64,000 bases of DNA, taken from CAZRHR01 sp964578885 (GTDB taxonomy: Bacteria; Bacteroidota; Bacteroidia; CAIKAF01). Numbering within the stretch: position 1 is the first letter of the stretch; every line of letters begins with the position of its first letter. Shown here piece after piece: positions 26,701 through 34,497 of this stretch. A program made the translations under genes and the position numbers. The stretch is taken from contig CAZOEO010000015.1 in assembly GCA_964578885.1 (NCBI GenBank), positions 9,263 to 73,262 on the forward strand, written 5' to 3'. The notes beneath the pieces are model-generated. The model ran no database searches and was not told where the DNA came from. It saw only the letters and a list, made by a program, of their open reading frames with translations.

Positions 26701-26808
26701 TTGGTCCAGGTGGCCAAGGATAAATTTGAAGCCATCGAAACGCTGGAGCGCAACCGCAACCGTCGTCAGTTTGAAGAATCAATGGACTTAGAGCTACAAC
26801 CAGAATGA
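23740..26808 (+). CDS. Large tetratricopeptide-repeat protein, exported
   Basis: The 1022-residue protein has a signal peptide (MRKYVFLVGLMTFLGFSLCW, cleavage near LHGQ) and then almost continuous TPR units to about residue 990. Typical helices include VAQAYFHLGKIHFRNKDWDQAIYAF, of which the A-helix pattern recurs about every 34-37 residues. It ends in an acidic coiled segment (ERNRNRRQFEESMDLELQPE). TPR superhelices hold protein complexes together; here a periplasmic or outer-membrane scaffold is likely. Its stop overlaps the start of the barrel gene by 4 nt (ATGA), so the two are translationally coupled and probably act together. Confidence 0.88.
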   Translation: MRKYVFLVGLMTFLGFSLCWKPLHGQRPQTYHDKEQIVLQVRDLMDLEQYTAAQALCREQLIQPQGLSEHALAQFRFFEAVAATYLFQMDAEVLLMRFIDLHPQVPQVAQAYFHLGKIHFRNKDWDQAIYAFSKADVFLLAKDEYVEFYFKQGYAQYMASQSDAALNSFAQVTPRVSPWNAPAHYYSGQIYYERENFQTALDYFLKVSGDKTFSRIVPFYIVQIYFRQEKYAEVLSYGEVLADTLKGPQKPRVQRIMAESAFFLKQYPTALNWYEKYENGGGQLDREGFYRMGLAYYQTAQYQEAATRLRQTTSEDDKLTQSTYFYLADCFIKLGTKRLALDALRLAAASDFDPDLSREALYHFAKLSYELGLNPYNEAVEALEAYLKRFPQAPNKQEARELMVQIYMSAKNYKDALASLETMPDKNPRLRLAYQRILYFRGIELYNNLDHDLASQHFSRAIQENFDPVITAEARYWLGEVRFKQKDFQAARQEWEAFLGTPTARKFPHYGNAWYNLGFARLKLRDYQGAISDFRAYLEKYGQKDAFKTSDAQLRIADAYFMMKNFDKSLEFYQRAAKGQFQVDYALFQSGILFGLTGQYKEKVDALRQLSSRFPQSPLAQEGVFETGKALIRDGRPLDAIPIFEKLLTDAPKGNFTSRTYLELGLIYYNAENDAQALGWLKRVADEYPKTPQSQEALKYIQSIYTNAGRIDDWLSFVRAQGGEVGQSTLDSGAYFAVLQAIQAKDCPRIHQAGEAYVRNFPNGAGKWNTLHHRADCYFDAEKDEEALKMYELLIAAGPGAYYENALVKAGYIYSEAKQDEQTLRVYTELEKTAGSTEVLLRCRDQLMRAHFRQSNWASSIEYAKKVLTFEKLPPAIEEEAHMTLARGYLKLGEDENSLAFSRKISTNSGSAYAAEAAYMIGDILYRKGEYKQAERELRKAIKTMGSYRDWMARSFILLSDVYVAMEDFVQAKSVLKTVIDRHDGADLVQVAKDKFEAIETLERNRNRRQFEESMDLELQPE

Positions 26809-28487
26809 AACATTTTCATTGGATCATGGCCCTTTCTTTCGGGTCAATGGCTTATGCCCAAACTTCGGGATCACCCACCCTTTCTCAAGAAACCATCACG
26901 GTTTTTACCGGGTTCGAGCCGCGGTTGGCAGAAGTGAGCAAAGTGCAAGAGTCACCTGTGATTCAAGATACCTTTCCTGTGGTTCGAGATACCCAGTATG
27001 TGCTGCTGGTGCGCCCGCAGAATACGGTGTACACGCCGGATACCATTCAGGCACTACGCCTCAAAAGTGAGCCCCTGAAAAAATTGCATCGCCTCATGTT
27101 GCGTGGTGGTTTTGGGAACTATACTTCCTTTCTTGGTGAGGTGGGATTATATTCCCTCCGTGCCAAGAACAACGGATATTATGTACAATTCAAACATTTG
27201 TCTTCTTCCGGTACCATTTCGGAAAGAGGAAATCCACAACTCAGCGACAACCTGGCATCGGCCGGCTATCAGCATCGGTTTAAAAGTCTGAAACTAAGTC
27301 TCGATGGCGATTACCAAAGACATGTTGTGCATTACTACGGTTTTGATCCGGTGGCCGATTCCCTCATCGTGGCCGATTCTACCCGGCAGCGTTATTCCAT
27401 GGGACAAGCTCGTTTCTCAATCGAAAGTACTCACCGCACGGATTCTATTCGCACAAACTACAAGGTGAGCACACAATTTTATCATATGTCCGATTTATAC
27501 AGGACGTATGAAAATGGCTTTTCTCTGCGGGCGAATGTGAACAAATTCACAGACTTGTTCGCGCACGAATTTATTGGTGGTACGGTGTCTTTCGATTATT
27601 ATAGCCTGAACCGCTCCCTTCCTTCCGATACGCTTGGAAATGGTTGGATTACCGATTTAAATCCATATTTCACCATGGGCGGCAAACCCTGGCGCTTGCA
27701 AATTGGTGCCGGTATCACGTTTGCAGGAGCAGATTCCGGATTTTTTAATGTGTATCCGAGAATTCAGGGACATTATAAAATCTTCCGCAAATTCATTATT
27801 TTACATGGTAATTTATCCGGAAACTATCAGCGCAATACCTTCAATGATTTACGTTTCATGAATCCCTTTATCATGTCAGATGTGCGGTTGAAAAATGCCA
27901 ATACGCCTTTGGATGCGCAAGCCGGATTAAAAGGAGCCTTTTCAGATCTGGTCAGTTATGATGTGGGGGTGGGCTATCGTACCACCCAAAATGCTGCTTT
28001 TTTCATCGATGATACCCTGAGTTTTCATCGCCGGGGATTTCAAGTAGCTTACGACCGGCTCAATACATTTAGAATTTATGCCAACCTGGAATTTCAGTAT
28101 GGCGAGAAAGTGCAAGTAGGTCTTCGGGGAAATTATTATGCCTACCAAACCAATCAGCAATCCGAAGCTTGGTATCGGCCCCAGATGGACATCACGCTTT
28201 CCGGCCGTTATAACCTCGGTCAAAAGATTATGGCGACTGCCGAGCTTTATTTTTTAGGACAGCAACAGGCGCCGGTTTGGGCTACCGACATCAATGGGCA
28301 GCGCACCTTGGCGGCTGTGACCATTGATCCACTTTTCGACATTAATTTGTCCGGAACCTATCGACTGAATCGCAATTTTTCCTTTTTCCTTCGTATGAAT
28401 AACATGGCAGCTTTCCGTTACAACCGCTTTAATCGGTATCCTGGGTTTGGATTCATGGTGCTGGGTGGATTTACCATTACATTGTAA
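26805..28487 (+). CDS. Outer-membrane beta-barrel protein of unknown function
   Basis: The 560-residue protein has a signal peptide (MKHFHWIMALSFGSMAYAQ), a short linker with a run of Thr/Val, and then some 450 residues of alternating amphipathic strands (for example NGYYVQFKHLSSSG, KVQVGLRGNYYAYQTN) ending in an aromatic C-terminus, FMVLGGFTITL. The barrel resembles the C-terminal part of TonB-dependent receptors, but no plug domain or TonB box is visible. It overlaps both neighbours, so it forms one operon with the TPR protein and the HsdR-N protein. Confidence 0.82.
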   Translation: MKHFHWIMALSFGSMAYAQTSGSPTLSQETITVFTGFEPRLAEVSKVQESPVIQDTFPVVRDTQYVLLVRPQNTVYTPDTIQALRLKSEPLKKLHRLMLRGGFGNYTSFLGEVGLYSLRAKNNGYYVQFKHLSSSGTISERGNPQLSDNLASAGYQHRFKSLKLSLDGDYQRHVVHYYGFDPVADSLIVADSTRQRYSMGQARFSIESTHRTDSIRTNYKVSTQFYHMSDLYRTYENGFSLRANVNKFTDLFAHEFIGGTVSFDYYSLNRSLPSDTLGNGWITDLNPYFTMGGKPWRLQIGAGITFAGADSGFFNVYPRIQGHYKIFRKFIILHGNLSGNYQRNTFNDLRFMNPFIMSDVRLKNANTPLDAQAGLKGAFSDLVSYDVGVGYRTTQNAAFFIDDTLSFHRRGFQVAYDRLNTFRIYANLEFQYGEKVQVGLRGNYYAYQTNQQSEAWYRPQMDITLSGRYNLGQKIMATAELYFLGQQQAPVWATDINGQRTLAAVTIDPLFDINLSGTYRLNRNFSFFLRMNNMAAFRYNRFNRYPGFGFMVLGGFTITL

Positions 28488-28924
28488 TGGCCGCAACTTC
28501 CTTTTTATTTCCGGATTATGGATGCCGACTCAGAGAAGGAAACAGAGGAAAAGAGATTTGGGACGATTTTCGCAAAAAATGGGTGGTGCTCACTCCCGAG
28601 GAATGGGTAAGGCAGCATTTTTTGCATTATTTGGTGCGCGAGGTTGGATATCCGGCTTCTCGAATCGCCGTAGAGCGCAAGCTACAGACGGGCGCCTGGA
28701 CAGGCCGGTTTGATGCAGTGATATTTGATGCAACAGGACATCCACTTATGTTGATTGAATGTAAAGCACCGGAAGTGGCCATAGATCCTGCTGCCTTTTT
28801 TCAATCGACACGGTATTCCCAAACCCTGCAAGTTCCCTATGTGGCCCTGACCAATGGGCTGGGATTGTGGTTGGTGGATTTGGCTTCCGGTACTTTTATT
28901 CAGGAATGGCCTTTGGCTCGCTGA
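28487..28924 (+). CDS. Single-domain HsdR N-terminal-like protein
   Basis: The 145-residue protein corresponds to the type I restriction R-subunit N-terminal domain (PD-(D/E)xK nuclease fold) found alone in Bacteroidota. The core reads GRFDAVIFDATGHPLMLIECKAPE, with the Asp and ExK triad (FDAV, IECK) intact, and NPVEWVRQHFL-like EEWVRQHFLHYLV upstream. No helicase, methylase or specificity subunit is nearby, so it is not a restriction system by itself. Its ATG shares one base with the stop of the barrel gene. Confidence 0.85.
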   Translation: MAATSFLFPDYGCRLREGNRGKEIWDDFRKKWVVLTPEEWVRQHFLHYLVREVGYPASRIAVERKLQTGAWTGRFDAVIFDATGHPLMLIECKAPEVAIDPAAFFQSTRYSQTLQVPYVALTNGLGLWLVDLASGTFIQEWPLAR

Positions 28925-29045
28925 GCATACATTTCCTTCCTGCTTCATTGGTATTATTCGGGGAAAAGTTGGGAAGGTGACTTTTTACCCGACACGGCAT
29001 GAAAGTTTTACAGGGTTTTAACCAAAGCCAAGGAGGGGATTTTTA

Positions 29046-29053
29046 TATCTTTG
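29046..29053 (+). promoter_or_regulatory. -7 element TATCTTTG before the SPFH gene
   Basis: Exact TAnnTTTG match, 19 nt before the ATG at 29073. No TTG at the usual -33 distance is obvious. Confidence 0.55.
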
Positions 29054-29072
29054 AAGTCTAACGATATCGGCT

Positions 29073-30152
29073 ATGAATTTTTTTAAGAAACTGCGCAACG
29101 AATTTATAGACATCATAGAGTGGGTAGATGAATCCGGTTCGGATACCCTGGTGCATAAGTTTGAGCGTTATCAGAACGAAATAAAGAACGGTGCCAAGCT
29201 CACGGTTCGTCCCGGTCAGGTAGCTGTTTTAGTGAATGAGGGACAGTTGGCCGATATTTATGCGCCGGGAATGCATACCCTTACCACCCAAAACATGCCA
29301 GTATTGTCTACGTTGATGGGTTGGAAATACGCATTTAATTCTCCCTTTAAAGTAGATGTGTTTTTTGTAAATACCAGGCAGTTTACAGATCGGAAATGGG
29401 GGACGAAAAATCCGGTGATGATGCGAGATCCGGAACTTGGTCCTGTGCGCATCCGGGCTTTTGGAAATTTCACTTTTCAGGTCAGCGATCCTGGATTGTT
29501 CCTTTCTCAAGTGGTGGGTGCTGTTCCCAGGTTTTCTGCCGGAGATATTACGGAACAACTTCGTAACATCATTGTCACCAGATTCAGTGATGCCATGGGC
29601 GAAAGTGCCATTCCTGTATTGGACAAAGCCGGAAAGTACAATGAATATTCTGCCGCATTACAGTCTGAAGTCTCCGGTTTGTTTTCCTCTTTTGGATTGA
29701 CGTTGAATTCGTTGCTCATTGAGAACATTTCCCTGCCACCGGAAGTTGAAGCGGTTTTGGATAAAAGGACCAGTATGGGCCTGGTTGGCAATTTGCAGGC
29801 GTTTACTCAGTTTCAGGCTGCACAAGCCATGGAAAAAGCGGCTCAGAACGAATCCGGAACAGCTGGAGCCGGCATGGGATTAGGCATGGGCATGGTGATG
29901 GCGCAGCAAATGCAAGGCGGGGCGGGTGCTTCCGTTCCTCCGCCGATTCCAAATGGCCAAATTTGGTTTGTGGCCAAGGATCAGCAGCAATTGGGACCTT
30001 TTGATGCGGCCACTTTACAGCAAATGGCGCAAACCGGTGCACTTCAACGGACCAGTTTGGTGTGGAAGCAAGGCATGGCACAATGGACTGCCGCGGGAGA
30101 AGTGACCGATTTGCATTCGCTTTGGGCCAGCATGCCTCCTCCCATTCCTTAA
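29073..30152 (+). CDS. SPFH-domain protein with C-terminal GYF_2 domain (YdjI-like)
   Basis: The 359-residue protein starts MNFFKKLRNEFIDIIEWVDE and contains an SPFH/virion-core-like domain (about 20-245: VRPGQVAVLVNEGQLADIY, GPVRIRAFGNFTFQVSDP). A Gly/Met/Gln-rich linker follows (about 265-290), then a GYF_2 domain (IWFVAKDQQQLGPFDAATL ... SLVWKQGMAQWTAA). It resembles Bacillus YdjI, which belongs to a PspA-linked membrane-stress complex. The double zinc-ribbon gene begins 10 nt downstream. No PspA gene is present. SPFH proteins normally oligomerise at membranes; the ligand of the GYF_2 domain is unknown. Confidence 0.87.
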   Translation: MNFFKKLRNEFIDIIEWVDESGSDTLVHKFERYQNEIKNGAKLTVRPGQVAVLVNEGQLADIYAPGMHTLTTQNMPVLSTLMGWKYAFNSPFKVDVFFVNTRQFTDRKWGTKNPVMMRDPELGPVRIRAFGNFTFQVSDPGLFLSQVVGAVPRFSAGDITEQLRNIIVTRFSDAMGESAIPVLDKAGKYNEYSAALQSEVSGLFSSFGLTLNSLLIENISLPPEVEAVLDKRTSMGLVGNLQAFTQFQAAQAMEKAAQNESGTAGAGMGLGMGMVMAQQMQGGAGASVPPPIPNGQIWFVAKDQQQLGPFDAATLQQMAQTGALQRTSLVWKQGMAQWTAAGEVTDLHSLWASMPPPIP

Positions 30153-30162
30153 TTGAAACACC

Positions 30163-31290
30163 ATGGACATGTCGGGGAATTCGGAGAAGGAAGCCATCTC
30201 CAAAACAAGCGCATCCTGGGCTTGCGAACAATGTGGGGCGGATGTGAAATACGTTCCGGGAACCAGTCATTTGGTTTGTCCTTATTGTCAACACGATCAA
30301 GATATTCCTGTGTTGTCGGACATACAGGAACTCGATTTTTCTGCATTTGAAGAGAAAGCGGCGCAGGCGCCTGTGTTGGAGGTCTGGATGGTTTCCTGCA
30401 AGCAATGCGGCGCCTCTGCTACCTTAGAACCTCATGTTCGAGCGAGTAGTTGTGCGTTTTGTGGTGGCGCACTGGTAGCAGAAGATGGAGAAAACTGCGC
30501 CCTGATGCAACCCGGCGCTATTTTGCCTTTCCATATTACGGATGTTCAGGCGAAAGCTGCTTTTAAAAAATGGATTAAATCACTTTGGTTTGCGCCCTCT
30601 ACTCTCGTGTATCATGCCGAGCGTGCAGATAAGTTGAAAGGCGTTTACGTTCCTTTTTGGACTTTTGATGCACAAGCCAATACACCATATGTAGGCCAGC
30701 GCGGGACTTATTATTATGTGACGGTGCCGTATGTCACTACCGTAAATGGCAAAACCACTACCCGAATGCGTACCGAACGCCGAACCCGCTGGACGGCAGT
30801 TTCAGGCGCGGTCGATAATCGTTTTGATGACGTACTGGTGCCCGCTTCCCAACAAATGCCCAATGTGTTAACCGGAAAGCTGGCACCCTGGAACCTGAAA
30901 GAAGGATTGGTGGCCTTTGAACCGTCCTTTTTGGCTGGTTTTGTGGCAGAAAAATATCAGATTGGCCTTCAGCATGGACTGGAAGAGGCCAAAGTCATCA
31001 TGGAGAAAACCATCCAAAACACCATTTGTCAAGATATTGGAGGCGACGAACAGCGCGTAATAGAAATGCATCCTGCGTATCAGGATATTACTTTCAAGCA
31101 TATTTTATTGCCGGTTTGGGTGAGTGCTTTTACTCACCGCCAAAAGACGTTTCGGTTTTTGGTGAATGGACAAACCGGAAAAGTCTCCGGAGAAAGGCCT
31201 TACGACAACTGGAAAATATTTTGGGCAGTGTTTGGCGGACTGGCCACGGTGGGCCTCCTGATTTGGTTACTGCAATACTTTTCCAGGTAG
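30163..31290 (+). CDS. Double zinc-ribbon membrane protein (YdjG-like)
   Basis: The 375-residue protein has two zinc ribbons: Cys21/24/39/42 (WACEQCGADVKY, LVCPYCQHD) and Cys79/82/97/100 (VSCKQCGASATL, SSCAFCGG). A soluble domain with WFAPSTLVYHAERADKLKGV and YVPFWTFDAQANT follows, then a single C-terminal membrane helix, IFWAVFGGLATVGLLIWLLQ. Proteins of this type are often mis-annotated as PriA-like helicases; there is no helicase motif here. Pairing with an SPFH-GYF protein mirrors the YdjG-YdjI pair of Bacillus. The start could also be the ATG at 30169. Confidence 0.84.
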   Translation: MDMSGNSEKEAISKTSASWACEQCGADVKYVPGTSHLVCPYCQHDQDIPVLSDIQELDFSAFEEKAAQAPVLEVWMVSCKQCGASATLEPHVRASSCAFCGGALVAEDGENCALMQPGAILPFHITDVQAKAAFKKWIKSLWFAPSTLVYHAERADKLKGVYVPFWTFDAQANTPYVGQRGTYYYVTVPYVTTVNGKTTTRMRTERRTRWTAVSGAVDNRFDDVLVPASQQMPNVLTGKLAPWNLKEGLVAFEPSFLAGFVAEKYQIGLQHGLEEAKVIMEKTIQNTICQDIGGDEQRVIEMHPAYQDITFKHILLPVWVSAFTHRQKTFRFLVNGQTGKVSGERPYDNWKIFWAVFGGLATVGLLIWLLQYFSR

Positions 31291-31725
31291 GCGTTCCTGT
31301 TGACCTGAGATTCCTTCTTGTTTTTCAGGAGAAAATAGTTGTTGGGAACTCATTTTCTATGCCATATGGGAATGAATGCTTTATTTGTGATGGCCGTGCA
31401 GACACAATAAGGCAAGCATCAGTTTTTCGTTTTTCCCGGTCAAAGCCTTGCCACTGGAGTTGCTGCTGTCGGTTTAACACATTTGATGGTTTTTAAAATC
31501 ATTAAAACTTGTAGTTCGGTTTTGGGAGACATCTCCATGTCCCATAAGTCCAAAATGGCATTTATCTTCACTTCCCTGGCTCCCAAAAAATGGCAAATCA
31601 TATATGGGGAACGAGAATAACTGAGTTGTTTTTTTATTAAGTTTCAATAAACTCATTAAAAAGAATTTATACTTGTGCAATCGGGGTAAAAGAGAAAGAG
31701 TCTAATAAAATCCTTCCATAATTTT
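31291..31725. other. Intergenic region without a convincing gene
   Basis: About 435 bases. A short minus-strand frame (31474-31656, starting MSLLKLNKKTTQLFSF) is open but matches nothing I know and has no promoter; I do not call it. No RNA gene is recognised. Confidence 0.45.
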
Positions 31726-31733
31726 TATCTTTG
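31726..31733 (+). promoter_or_regulatory. -7 element TATCTTTG before the tail-fibre-like gene
   Basis: Exact TAnnTTTG match, 21 nt before the ATG at 31755. It overlaps the TTG at 31731, so that codon cannot be the start. Confidence 0.55.
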
Positions 31734-31754
31734 AATTATAAAATCGAATTATTT

Positions 31755-32990
31755 ATGATTTTCATAGGTTCTGTTCGCGCTAAAGTGCTGATTGGTAGTG
31801 TGATGATATTGCCAATATGGGGTTGTATTTATGCACAAAACGTAGGAATTGGCATTCAATCTCCTCAATCCAGGTTGGAAATTCAGGGTACCACTTCCGG
31901 TGCCACAAATGCCTCGCTTCATGTTTTAAATTCAACATTGAATTCTTTGTTGTATGTCCGGGACGATGGAAATATTGGCATTAGCAATGCCACACCGGCC
32001 GAGCGTTTAGACTTATTGGGTCGGATTCGCCTGCGCAACAGCAATGGTGGATTTGTGAATTTGGGTGCCGGAGCAGGTTTGGGGTCGGTGAGTTATGATT
32101 TACCAACTGCAGACGGAAATCCAGGTGATGTGCTTACCACCAATGGTTTTGGAACCTTGTCGTGGACTGCCGGCGGTGGTTCATCCGGCGGAGGCGGTGG
32201 TGGCACCACCATTTCGTGCAACACTTCATTTAATACCAATTATACGGTTCGAGGCACGGGAAGTGGACAGTTTGAATGCACAGATGCCGTTTGGATTACC
32301 TCTACGGGTCGTGTCGGCATTGGAAGCACCTCACCGAGTTCTAGTTATGACTTGACCATTGGTACCAATGGGTTCCTGGTTAATGGAACGACCACGACCT
32401 CAAATATTTTGGGCAGATTACGAATTGGGTCAAGCTTTACTACGACTTACGATTTACAAGTAGATGGTTCTTCTTACCTCGGTGACTTACGGGTGGGGAC
32501 CACCTCCTCACCGCCTTCTAGCGGGATTATTACTACAGCCTTACGCATTTCATCTTCTACGGCAGGAACTGGAACGGCGGTTGTAAGAACCTCAAGTGGC
32601 GATATTCGTCCGCAAAGCTCTACCCGCAAAGTAAAAGACAATATTCGCAGTTTACAGGTAGATCCCAAAAAAGTATTGGCTTTACGTCCTGTAGTTTACA
32701 ACTTGAAACCAGCATTGGGTGGTGGACAGGAAGTCGGTCTGGTGGCAGAGGAAGTAGAACAGGCTATTCCTGAATTGGTGATTTATGGTCCTGCTCGTAC
32801 TTGGGTGGGCGATTCCGGACTTACCGAAATGAATGCGGACGGTTCTGAAAAATTAGATCATACTCGCCAGGAGCCTTATACGGTGGCTTATGACCGTTTG
32901 CCTGTCTATTTGCTTGAAGTGATTCGTTCGCAGCAACAAACCATTGAGGCCCTTGAGCGCAGGATTGAAGCATTGGAGCGCAAGCCCTAA
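31755..32990 (+). CDS. Secreted tail-fibre-like protein with peptidase S74 chaperone domain
   Basis: The 411-residue protein has an N-terminal hydrophobic signal (about 1-27, ending GCIYAQ), a repeat of the head module (NVGIGIQSPQSRLEIQG and again NIGISNATPAERLDLLG), a Gly/Ser-rich region and Ser/Thr-rich shaft repeats. The last 120 residues form an intramolecular chaperone domain of the S74 family: STRKVKDNIRSL, EVGLVAEEVEQAIPELV and a coiled-coil end (QQQTIEALERRIEALERK). In phage tail spikes this domain helps trimerise a fibre and then cuts itself off after the Ser at its N-terminus (here RPQSS). A surface trimer is inferred. Confidence 0.87.
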   Translation: MIFIGSVRAKVLIGSVMILPIWGCIYAQNVGIGIQSPQSRLEIQGTTSGATNASLHVLNSTLNSLLYVRDDGNIGISNATPAERLDLLGRIRLRNSNGGFVNLGAGAGLGSVSYDLPTADGNPGDVLTTNGFGTLSWTAGGGSSGGGGGGTTISCNTSFNTNYTVRGTGSGQFECTDAVWITSTGRVGIGSTSPSSSYDLTIGTNGFLVNGTTTTSNILGRLRIGSSFTTTYDLQVDGSSYLGDLRVGTTSSPPSSGIITTALRISSSTAGTGTAVVRTSSGDIRPQSSTRKVKDNIRSLQVDPKKVLALRPVVYNLKPALGGGQEVGLVAEEVEQAIPELVIYGPARTWVGDSGLTEMNADGSEKLDHTRQEPYTVAYDRLPVYLLEVIRSQQQTIEALERRIEALERKP

Positions 32991-33010
32991 ATCTCGCACG
33001 TATGTTTTGT

Positions 33011-33048
33011 AAACGCCTTTCTGTTGATTCCGGAAAGGCGTTTTTTTT
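33011..33048 (+). terminator. Intrinsic terminator of the S74-domain gene
   Basis: AAACGCCTTTC (33011-33021) pairs with GAAAGGCGTTT (33033-33043), then five more T. Confidence 0.88.
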
Positions 33049-33231
33049 GCGGTCGGATGTGTTTTGCATGGCTGCGCCAGGGGGCGACGTGGAAAGCCCA
33101 CACGCGCCCGGGCCATTTTTATGAAATACCATGTGCATTTGCGCGGAGGACTTGTAACATAGCACCCGGTGCCGCCATTTATTTCGGGGCTTGGTTGATT
33201 GTCACAAAACTTTGGCGGCAGGCGCCCTCCA

Positions 33232-34497
33232 TTATATTTTAAAGCGTCGGCGTTCTCGTTGAATCCCCTGCCACACCATGAATCCTTGAAGGCATGCGGT
33301 GAGGCATTGCGTGGCCAATCCGACTTGTGCTGCGCCAAGTGCGCCGAGTTGTGGTTGCAGCCAGATGTTTCCTAATATGCTGACTGTGACACCTATTCCC
33401 ATGGCCACATGAATTTGTTTGAGATGTCCGGCGGCGGTAAGCCATGCGCCAAAAAACAAACTGAGTCCCAGCGGAAGCATGCTCAGGGCGATCCATTTGA
33501 AGGTGGGGACAATCTCCCGGGCATGTTCAGGATAAAGTTGCTGGCAAATCATTTCTGTGCCCAAATAGGTAATCAGACTGGCGCCTGTTCCCAGTATGCC
33601 GATGAATATCAGGGTTTGCCCGGTCAGTTTTTGAGTAGATTGTTGTTGTGCCATTTTATTGGCTAACATGGGCATGAGAATCACCATGAACAATGCGGTA
33701 AACTGCATAAAGGCATCAAGAAATCGGAAGGCCGATCCATAGATTCCGTTTTGCAGGCCGGACGGGTCGGTCATGGATTTCAGCCAAATGGCGTCGAAGC
33801 GGTACAGCATTCCCATCAAAAGAATCATGAGGGCGAAAGGCCAGGTTTTTTTTATCAGGGTAAAAAGGTGAAAGGGAGGTTTTTCTTGCCGTTGTCCGAT
33901 GTGAGGGAGGACAGTCCAGCCGGTAATGGCGAGACTGATGATGGCCGAGAGTAACATGATCAAGGCCATGCCTTCGGCCCATTTGGGAATGAGGGGAACC
34001 AGCAGCCAGATGCCGCCGAGAACCATCATAGCGATTTTATCCAAATTGGCCAGAAGACTTTCGAAGGTGTATTTTCCTTTGACGCTCCAGATGCCACGTA
34101 AAAATTGGGAGGTATTAATGCAAACAAGGGACAGCGCCATCATTCCGACCATCCACCACGATCGGGTTTCCCATTGAAACAGCCAGGCCATGCCGCCCAG
34201 TACTGTCAGATAAAGCAATGCGGAAAACAAACGGATGCGCAGAAATGCGGGTAAAAGGGTGGGAATCCATTTGGGATTTCCGGCGGCGCGTTGAATAAAC
34301 ATGGTATTGATGCCGGGATCCAGAATGGCGGTGAACATCATGGTAATGCCCATGGCTGCCGCGTAGTCGCCATAACCACTTAGGCCCACTGCTTGCTGTA
34401 GCCTGGGTTCCATGCCTAGAATCCATCCCATTTTTACGATTAAATGGAGGCTTCCGGAAGCGAGGGCATGTTTTGAAAAATTAAGTGCGGTCGCCAT
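33232..34497 (-). CDS. Polysaccharide/O-antigen flippase, Wzx-like
   Basis: The 421-residue integral membrane protein has about twelve hydrophobic helices and fits the polysaccharide export branch of the MOP superfamily, which flips lipid-linked sugar units across the inner membrane. Visible features are the N-terminal NFSKHALASGSLHLIVKMGW, YGDYAAAMGITMMFTAILDPG, and a central LYRFDAIWLKS. Its start overlaps the end of the O-antigen ligase gene by 17 nt, so they are translated together. Sequence divergence in this family is large, so the substrate cannot be told. Confidence 0.82.
   Translation of the reverse strand: MATALNFSKHALASGSLHLIVKMGWILGMEPRLQQAVGLSGYGDYAAAMGITMMFTAILDPGINTMFIQRAAGNPKWIPTLLPAFLRIRLFSALLYLTVLGGMAWLFQWETRSWWMVGMMALSLVCINTSQFLRGIWSVKGKYTFESLLANLDKIAMMVLGGIWLLVPLIPKWAEGMALIMLLSAIISLAITGWTVLPHIGQRQEKPPFHLFTLIKKTWPFALMILLMGMLYRFDAIWLKSMTDPSGLQNGIYGSAFRFLDAFMQFTALFMVILMPMLANKMAQQQSTQKLTGQTLIFIGILGTGASLITYLGTEMICQQLYPEHAREIVPTFKWIALSMLPLGLSLFFGAWLTAAGHLKQIHVAMGIGVTVSILGNIWLQPQLGALGAAQVGLATQCLTACLQGFMVWQGIQRERRRFKI

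Noticed and set aside
28487..28924. Restriction-modification or defence system around the HsdR-N domain
   Set aside because: No methylase, specificity or helicase gene is nearby; the gene is tied to the TPR/barrel operon.
31474..31656. Minus-strand frame starting MSLLKLNKKTTQLFSF in the intergenic region
   Set aside because: No family match, no promoter or terminator, low-quality composition; not enough to call a gene.
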